Both the position numbers and the translations under genes were made by a program. From JANXQE01 sp035651635 (GTDB lineage Bacteria; Verrucomicrobiota; Verrucomicrobiia; Limisphaerales; UBA8199), in the NCBI GenBank assembly GCA_035651635.1, contig DASRFK010000082.1, positions 1 to 64,000 on the forward strand: DNA of 64,000 bases, read 5' to 3'. Shown piece after piece: positions 9,682 to 17,485 of this stretch; position 1 is the first letter of the stretch, and each line of letters begins with the position of its first letter. The notes beneath the pieces were generated by a model that saw only the letters and a program-made list of their open reading frames with translations, was not told the DNA's origin and made no database searches.

Positions 9682-9706
9682 TTGCACAAATGCAATTGGT
9701 TTGCAA
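9682..9706. promoter_or_regulatory. Candidate Fur/Zur-type operator: two overlapping palindromes
   Basis: TTGCA-caaa-TGCAA (9682-9695) overlaps TGCAA-ttggt-TTGCA (9691-9705). Both have perfect 5-bp arms and share the middle TGCAA. The site sits 38 nt upstream of the metal-binding-protein start and about 118 nt upstream of the divergent Fur-family gene. It does not match the classical E. coli Zur box, so the assignment to this regulator rests on position and symmetry. Confidence 0.5.
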
Positions 9707-9823
9707 TAATTAAATGAAAACCACTTGCGTTAGTTTCGGGATCCCGCCCGGAACGGCGCAAAAGAAATTGCCACTGACCGGGGCGGCGCGCACAATCGGC
9801 CAGGTTCAGCGGCTGAGATTCCC

Positions 9824-10273
9824 ATGTCGGTCGAAACGTATATAAAACGGCTGCGGCAGAGCGGCCATCGGATTACCCCGAAGGTTCGGGCCGTGTTGAA
9901 GTTATTCGTTGAGCGCGGCTCGGTCCTCGACCCGTTCGAGGTGCGGGCCAGGCTCCACAAGCAATTCAAAGGGATCGGACTCCCGACCGTTTATCGAATT
10001 CTCGAGAGTCTGGCCAACTGCGGGATCCTGTTGACGGCGGTCAACCCCGAGCGGCAATTGCGCTATTACCTTTGCCGGCACATCGACGAAGCGCACCACC
10101 ACCACTTTATCTGCCTCGAGTGTGGCAAGGTCGAGGAAGTGAACCTTTGCCTGATGGACGAGGTGGAAAAATACGTTGAACGGCGGCTTAAGGCGACCGT
10201 GCGGAACCACCTCTTGCAAATCGAAGGGCTGTGCGCGAAATGCACCCGCAACTCAAAGACTGCCGGCGCTTGA
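9824..10273 (+). CDS. Fur-family metalloregulator (probably Zur-like)
   Basis: DNA-binding repressor of the Fur superfamily, 149 residues. The winged-helix part spans about 1-80, with the recognition segment GLPTVYRILESL (52-63). It is followed by the dimer/metal domain: a histidine run HHHH (91-94) and the structural zinc cysteines C97/C100 (CLEC) and C137/C140 (CAKC). It is divergent from the metal ABC operon with candidate operators between them, which suggests it represses that operon when metal is sufficient. Zur rather than Fur or PerR is inferred from this neighbourhood. No strong ribosome-binding site precedes the ATG. Confidence 0.88.
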   Translation: MSVETYIKRLRQSGHRITPKVRAVLKLFVERGSVLDPFEVRARLHKQFKGIGLPTVYRILESLANCGILLTAVNPERQLRYYLCRHIDEAHHHHFICLECGKVEEVNLCLMDEVEKYVERRLKATVRNHLLQIEGLCAKCTRNSKTAGA

Positions 10274-10284
10274 GCGATTCTATT

Positions 10285-10308
10285 GGACCCATAGGTTCCT
10301 ATAGGTCC
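10285..10308. terminator. Hairpin after the Fur-family gene
   Basis: GGACCCATAGG-tt-CCTATAGGTCC forms an 11-bp inverted repeat with one mismatch and a 2-nt centre, 12 nt after the regulator stop codon. There is no clear T-tract, so it may be a terminator or only a dispersed repeat. Confidence 0.4.
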
Positions 10309-10331
10309 TAGGTGAATCGTGCCAGGCTCAG

Positions 10332-10450
10332 AGCCTGTTTTAGAAATCGGTTAGGAGTCCCGCCTTTACGCGGCCCGGCGCCGAAACCGCCTGAGGGCAG
10401 GACTCCAAACCCAGGCGCCCACGCCCGAAGCCGGTATTTTAAAACACGTT
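10332..10450. repeat. Dispersed hairpin repeat family B, copy 1
   Basis: The core carries the inverted repeat GGAGTCCCGCC (10354-10364) / GGCAGGACTCC (10396-10406) with one mismatch, followed by a conserved CCAAACCCAGG-GCCCACGCCC segment and a tail TATTTTAAAACACG. The whole block of about 120 bp recurs in reverse orientation at 58321-58446. It fills the gap between the convergent regulator and pseudopilin genes. Confidence 0.75.
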
Positions 10451-10451
10451 C

Positions 10452-11276
10452 TCAGGGCGTTTGGCTCGGGTCGGGCGTCCAGATCACTGAAGTTTGAGGG
10501 AGGATAGCCGCACCTTCGCCGGGACCGGGTAGGGTTTGGACGACTTGATTGGCTTTGAGACCGGCGGCGTGGCCGTCGACGAAGGCGAGATTGCCAATAC
10601 CGGCGTGGCGGGCGGCGAAACGATTGGCTGAGCTGCTGGGCTGGCCCAGGTCGGTCGTGGCCTGTTTGGGATCGACCATGGCATCGTCCGGGAGCCTGTT
10701 TTCCAAAAAGAAGACCGTATTGGCGGGTTGCAATATGCTGGTGACTTTAATGGTCTGGGCATCGCCTTCAATGAGCTTGGAGTTCATGGCGATTGAGAAA
10801 TAGATGTCGGTCAGGTTCTCCGCGTTATGGGGAAACTTCCCAGTTGGACAATGAAACAGGCTGGCGGTCTGGTAAAAGTTGGTCCGGTCATAGAAATAAT
10901 CGCTCGCCGGCCGCTGGCTGATCAGACTCGGCAGCGCGTTGAACCACACGTCGCTGCTGCTGGGAACTTTGGCCTCGGTCCAACTATTGAGGCTGGCGCC
11001 GGAGTGAGCACTCTCACGAGGCGTGAAATCGCGAAAATCGCCGGCGTACATCGTTTCGGCGAGCCCCCATTGGCGCAGTTTGTTCATGCAGGAGGTGCGC
11101 TGCGCCTGCGTTTTGGCCCGGCTCAAAGCCGGCAAGAGCATCGCGGCGAGGATCGCGATGATGGCGATCACGACTAGCAATTCGATGAGCGTGAAGGCGT
11201 GCCGCCGACAAGGGAACTTCAAGGCGAGCGATTCCGAAAAGCGCGGCGGGGGCGTTGCACTCCAAACCGTTCGCAT
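10452..11276 (-). CDS. Type II/IV pseudopilin-like protein with H-X9-DG tail
   Basis: Prepilin-type protein with the cleavage/methylation motif FTLIELLVVIAIIAILAAM near the N-terminus: the leader would be cut before Phe and the hydrophobic helix would anchor the protein or build a pilus. The C-terminal part contains RHAGIGNLAFVDGH, the H-X9-DG motif of the large planctomycete/verrucomicrobial pseudopilin family. The start at 11276 gives 274 residues and a leader of about 25 residues. An alternative ATG at 11396 overlaps the upstream stop codon as ATGA but would translate straight through the perfect palindrome at 11297-11366, so I prefer the shorter form. The role (secretion, adhesion or exoprotein display) cannot be read from sequence. 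Confidence 0.85.
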   Translation of the reverse strand: MRTVWSATPPPRFSESLALKFPCRRHAFTLIELLVVIAIIAILAAMLLPALSRAKTQAQRTSCMNKLRQWGLAETMYAGDFRDFTPRESAHSGASLNSWTEAKVPSSSDVWFNALPSLISQRPASDYFYDRTNFYQTASLFHCPTGKFPHNAENLTDIYFSIAMNSKLIEGDAQTIKVTSILQPANTVFFLENRLPDDAMVDPKQATTDLGQPSSSANRFAARHAGIGNLAFVDGHAAGLKANQVVQTLPGPGEGAAILPQTSVIWTPDPSQTP

Positions 11277-11296
11277 TCTCGGCCGTGAACCCCGGC

Positions 11297-11366
11297 GTAG
11301 CGGCGTCTCGGCAGAGCGCCGCAAACGGGTTCGAGGATTGGCGGCGCTCTGCCGAGACGCCGCTAC
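11297..11366. repeat. Perfect 26-bp palindrome, dispersed repeat family A
   Basis: The arms at 11297-11322 and 11341-11366 are exact reverse complements with an 18-nt loop. It lies between the lamin-tail gene and the pseudopilin gene. A single arm recurs at 5087-5113, an imperfect full palindrome at 57978-58043 and a related palindrome at 48006-48048. In RNA it would form a very stable hairpin and could uncouple expression of the two genes. Confidence 0.85.
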
Positions 11367-11392
11367 GGAAATAGGATCCACGGGGGTGAATC

Positions 11393-13336
11393 TCATGGTG
11401 CCAGGCCCACCCGATAAAACCGCTGGGCTCCCGCGTTCGAGTCGACAAACCTGAAAACGCTCGAACTGTCACTGGTCACATTGGTTAAGGTGGTCCAGGT
11501 CGCGGCATTCAGTTGGTCCTTATACTGCACGGTGTAGCGCCAATTCGGCTGGTTCACCCAGGCAATTGCCCAGCCCGGACTGGCACGAGTAATACCGACG
11601 AGCGTTGGCAGATTCACAATCGTCCCAGGCGAGCCGATGTCGCCGCCGACAGCGGCTACAAACGCGCCATTGACTCCGTTTGTGCTGAGGCCGTCGGGGG
11701 CGAATCCGAGGAAACCCGTTTCATTAGAGATGCTCGGGTTAAAGCCAAAGGACACGCCATTGGTGCCTGCCAGGAAGCTAACGCTGGCGGCGGTATCGAG
11801 ATTATCAGTGGCCACCGCGTTCCAGACATTTACCGCGTCGCCGCTGCCGCTCAGGCCTTGTCCTTTCCCACTGTACGCCAGGACCTGCGCCGTAGGCGGC
11901 AAATTGGTGCCCCACCAATCCCGGAAAGCCTGGGGGGTCATATCCTGCACGAAGACCACGGATTCGCCGGGTTGAATGGTGGCCTGATTGGTGATGGTAG
12001 TCGACTGCGCCAGGGATGCGTGGCTGTCATCAATTCTGAAGCCGGCGAGGTTGACCGGAAAACTGCCCAGGTTGCTTAACTCAAACCAATCGCCATGTCC
12101 CGAAGTATCGCCATTGGCGTTATTGGTGCTTTCGCCCGACATGACCTCAGTAATCACCAGGTTGGGAACGGGCGTGACGCGCACCGCGAATGACGCATTG
12201 GTTGAGCTGACGCTATTGCTGACGATAACGGAGTAGGTGCCCGATTGGTTCGTGTCGGTAAGGCTCAAGGCGAACTGGCTGCGAGTTTCACCGGCAATGT
12301 CGGCGCCATCCTTGCGCCATTGGTAGGCTGGAGCGGGAAAGCCGCTGGCCGTTACAGCGAAATTGACCGTCTGGCCCAGGTAAGCGTCAAAGCTTTGCAG
12401 CGAGGGCGCCACGGACAAGATAGTGGGCGCAATCGGTCCTGTGTTCACGGTCAAGACGGCGCTATTGGTGAAATGCTGAAGGCCGTTGTCGGCAATGACG
12501 GTGTACGTTCCGCCATTTGTGGTTTGGACATCCGACAGCACGACGGTGCTGACGTCTTTTGAATAATGAATCGAGACTCCCGGTGTTTGGCTGGTGATCG
12601 GTGCGTTCTTAAAGAACCAATGAAACTGAAGTGGCGGCAGAGCCAGACCGGCATTGGTGAACGTCACGGTATCGCCGACGGCCACACTTTGGTCCTGTGG
12701 CTTTTGGGAAATCGTGGCGGTGACTGGGGCCGGGGCGATGCCCGGTGAACCGACTTCACCGTTGTTGCTGGTAAATGCGCCCGCAACCCCATTGCTGCTG
12801 AGCAGGTCATACAAGCCGTTGGTCGGATCGTACAGCAGCGATTGGCTGACGGTCGCTCCGGTATCCACCCGCTGCACCAGGAAATCCGGGCACTGTTCGA
12901 GGTCCAGACCATTGGTTTTCGATCCCAAAGCCGCCAGGTTGGTGTTCCAGAGCCGGATGGAATCGCCGCTGGCGCTCAGGCCCGGATCAGCGGGGTTGAG
13001 AACGACTACCTGATTTGTGGTTAGTCCCCACCAGGTCAGAAAACTGGCGGCGTCTGTCACGACCCCTTTCTGTTCAGTCACCAGGATGGTCTCGCCGGGG
13101 TGAATAATAATTCCATTGAAAGAGGCGCTATCGGCGCCGGAAAAACCTCCGTGGGAGTCGTCATTGAACGAATAACCAGTCAGATCGATGGCCTGCGCGC
13201 CGTAGTTGTGCAATTCGAACCAATCGGGATGGTTCGCGTCGACTTCACCAGTCATGGCTTCGGTGACGGCAAGTTGCGCCCGGCCGACGCCGCAAATTGC
13301 AGTGGCCAGGATGAGAGGTAAAAAAGAGCGAATCAT
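11393..13336 (-). CDS. Secreted lamin-tail / immunoglobulin-like domain protein
   Basis: Exported multidomain protein of 647 residues. The start at 13336 is chosen because it begins a signal peptide (MIRSFLPLILATAICGVGRAQ). Order: lamin-tail domain about 22-180 (VTEAMTGE, DWFELHN); two Ig-like domains about 205-300 and 305-390 with the typical HWFFKNA / QWRKDGA and GTYTVIA / GTYSVIV strands; a second lamin-tail domain about 395-560; and a C-terminal module ending RFYRVGLAP that matches the end of the CotH protein at 2-5077. No catalytic motif is seen. A structural, adhesive or surface-display role is inferred. Divergent from ferritin. Confidence 0.85.
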   Translation of the reverse strand: MIRSFLPLILATAICGVGRAQLAVTEAMTGEVDANHPDWFELHNYGAQAIDLTGYSFNDDSHGGFSGADSASFNGIIIHPGETILVTEQKGVVTDAASFLTWWGLTTNQVVVLNPADPGLSASGDSIRLWNTNLAALGSKTNGLDLEQCPDFLVQRVDTGATVSQSLLYDPTNGLYDLLSSNGVAGAFTSNNGEVGSPGIAPAPVTATISQKPQDQSVAVGDTVTFTNAGLALPPLQFHWFFKNAPITSQTPGVSIHYSKDVSTVVLSDVQTTNGGTYTVIADNGLQHFTNSAVLTVNTGPIAPTILSVAPSLQSFDAYLGQTVNFAVTASGFPAPAYQWRKDGADIAGETRSQFALSLTDTNQSGTYSVIVSNSVSSTNASFAVRVTPVPNLVITEVMSGESTNNANGDTSGHGDWFELSNLGSFPVNLAGFRIDDSHASLAQSTTITNQATIQPGESVVFVQDMTPQAFRDWWGTNLPPTAQVLAYSGKGQGLSGSGDAVNVWNAVATDNLDTAASVSFLAGTNGVSFGFNPSISNETGFLGFAPDGLSTNGVNGAFVAAVGGDIGSPGTIVNLPTLVGITRASPGWAIAWVNQPNWRYTVQYKDQLNAATWTTLTNVTSDSSSVFRFVDSNAGAQRFYRVGLAP

Positions 13337-13482
13337 GGATCGTTGGCTTTGGTTTATGTTACCTTTCCGCAGCAGCTTACACTGGCTTTGCCGTAGGAGA
13401 AATGGCAATTCTGTTACGGTTTGGTGACAGGGCCTTTTCGGCTATGGTTGCATTCGCCTGGCACATTGATTACAACCAAGCC

Positions 13483-14010
13483 ATGCCCAAATCCAAAATA
13501 TCGGAGAAGGTGGTCGAAGAGCTCAACCGGCAACTGAACCAGGAACTGGCCGCGGCACATTCTTACCTGGCGATGTCGGTGTGGTGCGACATCCGAAACT
13601 TCAAAGGGTTTGGCAAATACTTTGGGAAACAATCAACTGAGGAGCGCGCGCACGCCGAGCGAATTCTCAAACATCTGACCGATCGAGGTGTGACGCCTGA
13701 AGTGGCTGGGATTAGCAAGCCCAAGCAGGATTTTAAAACCCTGCTGGAAATTGCCCAACAAGCTCAAGCGCACGAACACTCCAATACGCAAGGCATTCAT
13801 GCCGTGTACGAGGCCGGCCTGGCCGCAAACGACTACCCGTCCCAAGTGCTCATGCACTGGTTCATCAACGAACAGGTTGAAGAGGAGGATTGGGCTAATG
13901 AGATGGTCGAACGGGTTCAGGGGGCCAGTTGTTCCGGTGGATTATCCGACCTCGACCGGCACATCGAGCGCTATCTTGAACAGGAGGTCCGAGAAGTTCC
14001 GAAGGAGTAG
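13483..14010 (+). CDS. Non-haem ferritin (FtnA type)
   Basis: Cytoplasmic iron-storage protein that oxidises Fe(II) and stores ferric mineral in a 24-mer. The ATG at 13483 gives 175 residues; an upstream in-frame extension has no ferritin similarity. The di-iron ferroxidase ligands are all present at the spacing known for E. coli FtnA: Glu21, Glu54, His57 (EERAHAE), Glu98, Gln131 and Glu134 (NEQVEEE). The gene is followed 31 nt later by the CHAD-domain gene on the same strand. Ferritin cores also take up phosphate, which fits the possible phosphate theme of the next genes, though that link is speculative. Confidence 0.93.
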   Translation: MPKSKISEKVVEELNRQLNQELAAAHSYLAMSVWCDIRNFKGFGKYFGKQSTEERAHAERILKHLTDRGVTPEVAGISKPKQDFKTLLEIAQQAQAHEHSNTQGIHAVYEAGLAANDYPSQVLMHWFINEQVEEEDWANEMVERVQGASCSGGLSDLDRHIERYLEQEVREVPKE

Positions 14011-14041
14011 TTGCAGTCAGTTGGGGTCCTGGCGGGCTGGT

Positions 14042-14962
14042 ATGTCATTTGCCTTTGAAAAAAGGAAATCCGTCCGGAAAATGGTAAAGCGGATGGGCGG
14101 CAGGCGGGTTCGCAAAGCCCTCGAGCATCTGCGGGAGTGCGAAAAACTCGAAGCCATCCACGAAGTCCGCAAGGATATCAAACAGCTCAGAGCGCTGTTA
14201 CGACTGGTTCGCGAGGCCATGCCCAAATCCGAGTACCGCTCATGCTCGCGGCTGTTGCGCAAAGCGGGAAAAAAATTGGGTGTAGCCCGGGACGCGCACG
14301 TCAAGCTAAACGCGCTAGCCACGCTCGTCGCTCATTACGCGGGGGAAGTGCCGCCAAGGGCTTTGGCCACGATCCGAGGTTTGCTGGCGGCAGATTGCCG
14401 AAAAGAGCAATTGCGTCTGTCGCAAACGCGCGCACCAAAGAAGGTTTGCCGGCTGCTCAGGGCGCTTTGCAGGGACGACGATTCGTTTCGAATCAAGAAA
14501 TCCGGTTGGGCTGCCCTCGGACCCGGGATTCAGCGCAGCTACGGCCGCGGGCGCTGCGCCTACGCTTTGGCTCACAAGACCGGGAAAGCCGAAGACTTTC
14601 ATGAATGGCGGAAACGGGCAAAAGATCTGTATTACCAGATCGGTTTGCTCGAGCCAATTTGGCCGGAACAACTCGGGGCGGCCGAAGCTGAGCTAAAAAA
14701 TTTAACCGAGTGTTTGGGTGATGATCACGATCTTTTCCTTCTGACTGAGCCTAGTGCAACCAAGCGCTTCAACGCGCAAGCCCCACATGAAGCCGCTGCC
14801 CTCGGCCGCCTCGTCGCCAAACGCCAGCGCGATTTGCGCGCCTGTGCCTTAGCCCTGGGCATGACGTTTTATCGGGAACAGCCTTCCATCTTTTGCAATC
14901 GCCTGGGTCAATACTGGCACCGTTGGCGGCATAAATCGAAGGGCACATCTGTCGCGGCTTAG
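14042..14962 (+). CDS. CHAD-domain protein (polyphosphate-binding type)
   Basis: 306 residues with two arginine/lysine-rich helical halves, each carrying the conserved histidine start of the CHAD fold: HEVRKDIKQLRALLRLVR (about 40-57) and HEWRKRAKDLYYQIGLL (about 195-212). CHAD domains are known to bind inorganic polyphosphate through this basic surface, and some are found on polyphosphate granules. No CYTH phosphatase domain is attached. The start at 14042 was chosen because earlier in-frame codons overlap ferritin. It lies just upstream of an 11-bp repeat array resembling a PHO box. Confidence 0.85.
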   Translation: MSFAFEKRKSVRKMVKRMGGRRVRKALEHLRECEKLEAIHEVRKDIKQLRALLRLVREAMPKSEYRSCSRLLRKAGKKLGVARDAHVKLNALATLVAHYAGEVPPRALATIRGLLAADCRKEQLRLSQTRAPKKVCRLLRALCRDDDSFRIKKSGWAALGPGIQRSYGRGRCAYALAHKTGKAEDFHEWRKRAKDLYYQIGLLEPIWPEQLGAAEAELKNLTECLGDDHDLFLLTEPSATKRFNAQAPHEAAALGRLVAKRQRDLRACALALGMTFYREQPSIFCNRLGQYWHRWRHKSKGTSVAA

Positions 14963-15005
14963 GGCAGCGCAGGTGCGGGCTGAGTTTCGGGTTGTGCGCC
15001 GTCGC

Positions 15006-15023
15006 GCGGGCATTCTTGCCCGC
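15006..15023. repeat. Short hairpin GCGGGCA-ttct-TGCCCGC
   Basis: A perfect 7-bp inverted repeat with a 4-nt loop lies 44 nt after the CHAD gene. It could end that transcript or be a dispersed REP-like element. There is no T-tract. Confidence 0.45.
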
Positions 15024-15117
15024 AGCAACGGACACTAACAACCGACGCCCAACCCTTCCCCGGCGCCGGATTCCATCGTGGATCTCTGCGGACCGGGAAC
15101 TCTCCGCCCAAGGGATG

Positions 15118-15159
15118 TTATTCACAGGTTGTTCACACGATCTCCACAATTTCTTCACA
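15118..15159 (+). promoter_or_regulatory. Four TTCACA-type direct repeats at exact 11-bp spacing
   Basis: Hexamers start at 15121 (TTCACA), 15132 (TTCACA), 15143 (TCCACA) and 15154 (TTCACA), exactly 11 bp apart, so all fall on one face of the helix. This is the geometry of PhoB/PhoP-type (OmpR-family) operators built from 11-bp direct-repeat units. Read as 9-mers the units also approach DnaA boxes: TTATTCACA at 15118 is a full consensus match and TTGTTCACA at 15129 is one base off. The array ends 25 nt before the EEP lipoprotein start, which leaves little room for a leader. No clear -10 box was found. Confidence 0.55.
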
Positions 15160-15183
15160 TGGCCGTGCGACCTTCTCGTGCGC

Positions 15184-16203
15184 ATGCAGGCCTCATCAAC
15201 ATACGAAACCAGGTCTCGCCCCAATCCAGCTTTCTTCATCACCGCGTTAGCAGGCCTGATTTTGGCCTCTGGCTGCGTCATCGGGCCTCCTTCGATCGTT
15301 CAGGTCCGGCCCGCGGCTTGGAAAGCGCCGATTCAAAACGACGCCCCCGCACAAATTCGGGTAACGACATTCAATGTCTGGGGGCTGCCGACGTGGCTGA
15401 ACCGAGCGTCTAGCGACCGGTATGCCAGGATGGCCAGGGAGCTGGACGAACAAAGTCCGGATGTGGTGTTGCTGCAGGAAGTGTGGACCAAGCGTTGTTT
15501 CGCGGAGCTCTCTGGAGAATCGAACGGTTTGGGGCGGGCCTGGTGGGCTGCCTCGGCCAGGCACAAAGGCACGTTTCTGGGCCAGAACGGTTTACTAACC
15601 CTGTCGCGGTTTCCAATTGTTGGTACCGAGGTCCGGCACTTCAGCAGCGCCGGACTTCCAGACTCCCTCATGCACAAAGGGGCGCTTAAGGTGACCGTCG
15701 AGATTCGTCCCGGCCAGCGTTACAATATTTGGAATGTGCACCTGCAGGACGGAGGGGCGCAGCGAGTCCGCTCGCACCAACTTGCCGAGCTCATCCAATG
15801 GGTGGATCAGGCGAACGATGGCCAGGGGGCCGATCTTGTTGGCGGGGACTTCAATTTCACTCCGGATTCAAGCGCTTTTAGCCAGTTCGCGTCGGCAATT
15901 GGCCCCGATATTCATCAGTTGGCGGGGGATTCGGCTTTCCCAACCTGGGACGCGTTGAAGGCCGTACCGGGAGCGGGCCAGACGCTGGACCACATCTTCG
16001 TCAGGCTTAGGAGGACCGGTGATGAAGCTGAGGCGCGACCGCGCCGGGTTTTTTCTGCCGCGCGCCGAAAAGACCGGCTTTCGGACCACATGGGACTGGA
16101 AGCTTTACTTACTTTTGGAGGAACAACCACGCGACACGAGTCGGCTTTGGTTGAGCAACGGACTGAAGCCCAGCTCGCGAGCGCGCCCGTCTTTCCACGC
16201 TGA
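15184..16203 (+). CDS. Endonuclease/exonuclease/phosphatase (EEP) family lipoprotein
   Basis: Surface- or periplasm-anchored phosphodiesterase of the EEP superfamily (includes neutral sphingomyelinase-type phospholipases C and nucleases). The start at 15184 is chosen because it leads into a hydrophobic segment and lipobox LILASGC at about 33, giving a mature lipidated cysteine. Catalytic blocks in order: TTFNVWGLP, VVLLQEVW (metal Glu), NVHLQDGG (catalytic His), GGDFNFTPD (Asp/Asn) and SDHMGLEA (terminal Asp-His). 339 residues. The substrate could be a phospholipid, sphingolipid or nucleic acid. The following glycosyltransferase 43 nt downstream makes a lipid substrate plausible. Directly preceded by the 11-bp repeat array. 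Confidence 0.82.
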   Translation: MQASSTYETRSRPNPAFFITALAGLILASGCVIGPPSIVQVRPAAWKAPIQNDAPAQIRVTTFNVWGLPTWLNRASSDRYARMARELDEQSPDVVLLQEVWTKRCFAELSGESNGLGRAWWAASARHKGTFLGQNGLLTLSRFPIVGTEVRHFSSAGLPDSLMHKGALKVTVEIRPGQRYNIWNVHLQDGGAQRVRSHQLAELIQWVDQANDGQGADLVGGDFNFTPDSSAFSQFASAIGPDIHQLAGDSAFPTWDALKAVPGAGQTLDHIFVRLRRTGDEAEARPRRVFSAARRKDRLSDHMGLEALLTFGGTTTRHESALVEQRTEAQLASAPVFPR

Positions 16204-16246
16204 CGCAAGCGAATATGTCACCGCTTTCGACCACACGTTAAATCCT

Positions 16247-17485
16247 ATGAAAATACTCTTCACGGTGCAGGGAGACGGCCGGGGCCACATGACACAGGCG
16301 ATTGCCGCGGCGCAAATTCTCGAACAGCACGGGCACGAGATTGTCGCCGTGACGGTCGGCGAAAATCCAAGTCGCACGATCCCGGAGTTTTTCCGGCGTC
16401 GCTTTGAGGATCGATTGAGCCCGATTGCGAGCCCCGGGTTTTCATTCCAGGCGGGGAAAGGGGTGGCCACCCTGGCGACACTGCGCCAGGCGTTCTGGGG
16501 CCGCAAGCAATACCGCGCCAGCCTGGACACTCTGGGCGGGCTTATCACGCGCACCGCGCCGGACCTCATCATCAACTTTCTCGAACCGCTCACCGGCTTG
16601 TTCAACCTGCTGCATCGGCACCGGGTGCCAGTGCTTAGCGTCGGACATCAGTTCATGCTGGGGCACCCGGACTTTGTTCAATGCCCGAAATTCCGCTTGC
16701 AACAGTGGACGATGCGGAAATATGTGCAACTGGCCGGCGCGCGGTCCACCAGACTGGCGCTGTCGTTTTATCCGGCGGCGGCGATTCCGGAAAAAGGGGT
16801 CTTTGTAATTCCGCCGCTCCTGAGGTCGGAAGTGTATGCGTTGGCGCCGGAAGACCCGGGGCGGTTTCTCTTAGCCTACTTGCTAAATCAGGGCTACAAA
16901 GACGAAATCCTGCGCTGGCACACCGCCAACCCAGGCATCGAACTGCATTGCTTTTGCGAAAAGCCTGAGGTCGAGCCCGTATGGCGTTACGATTCCACTC
17001 TCTCGTTTCATAAAATCGATGGTTCCAAGTTCCTTCGGATGATGGCCGAAAGCCGCGGAGTAGCGTGTACCGCCGGGTTCGAGTCGCTGAACGAAGCGGC
17101 CTGGCTGGGCAAACCATTGCTGGTGGTGCCAGTAGCCAATCATGTCGAGCAGTATCTCAATGCGCTGGACGCTCAGAAAGCGGGTTTGGCCACCGCTGCG
17201 AGCAGCTTCGATCTGAGTCCGTTGCTCAGCCGGCATCCCGCGGGCAATCGGGAGGCGTACCGACGCTGGCTCCTCCAAGCCGGACCAACTCTCCTGGCTT
17301 TCGTCGATAAAACTACGCGCAAGGAGTCGCGGATTTTTGCGCCGGCAGGTTCGGGCCCAGGCTCTCCGGCGACGGCGGGGGACTCGCGCCAGTTTCCTCG
17401 TTTGCTGGAAGGGAGTTCTCCCGGCAAATCCGGCGGTACACCTGCGCCAGTGGTTTCCACGCGCGAGGCCGTGAGTCATTGTTGA
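16247..17485 (+). CDS. Glycosyltransferase, GT-B fold (MurG/MGT-like)
   Basis: 412 residues. The N-terminal block MKILFTVQGDGRGHMTQA is the glycine-rich start of the glycosyltransferase family that resembles MurG and bacterial glycolipid synthases. The C-terminal donor-binding block is TAGFESLNEAAWLGKPLLVVP (about 280-300) followed by HVEQYLNA. The start at 16247 is the only ATG that begins at this motif. No membrane helix or signal peptide is seen, so it acts in the cytoplasm or at the inner membrane. Same strand as, and 43 nt after, the EEP lipoprotein, so probably co-transcribed. The last 173 nt overlap, tail to tail, the 3' end of the GH1 gene on the other strand; that part of the protein is low-complexity. 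Confidence 0.82.
   Translation: MKILFTVQGDGRGHMTQAIAAAQILEQHGHEIVAVTVGENPSRTIPEFFRRRFEDRLSPIASPGFSFQAGKGVATLATLRQAFWGRKQYRASLDTLGGLITRTAPDLIINFLEPLTGLFNLLHRHRVPVLSVGHQFMLGHPDFVQCPKFRLQQWTMRKYVQLAGARSTRLALSFYPAAAIPEKGVFVIPPLLRSEVYALAPEDPGRFLLAYLLNQGYKDEILRWHTANPGIELHCFCEKPEVEPVWRYDSTLSFHKIDGSKFLRMMAESRGVACTAGFESLNEAAWLGKPLLVVPVANHVEQYLNALDAQKAGLATAASSFDLSPLLSRHPAGNREAYRRWLLQAGPTLLAFVDKTTRKESRIFAPAGSGPGSPATAGDSRQFPRLLEGSSPGKSGGTPAPVVSTREAVSHC

Noticed and set aside
11277..11396. Longer pseudopilin start at 11396 (ATGA overlap with upstream stop)
   Set aside because: It would encode the palindrome as protein and give a 66-residue leader. Kept only as an alternative.
15118..15159. Full replication origin at the TTCACA array
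   Set aside because: No AT-rich unwinding region and no dnaA or dnaN adjacent. The array is better treated as a regulator binding site.
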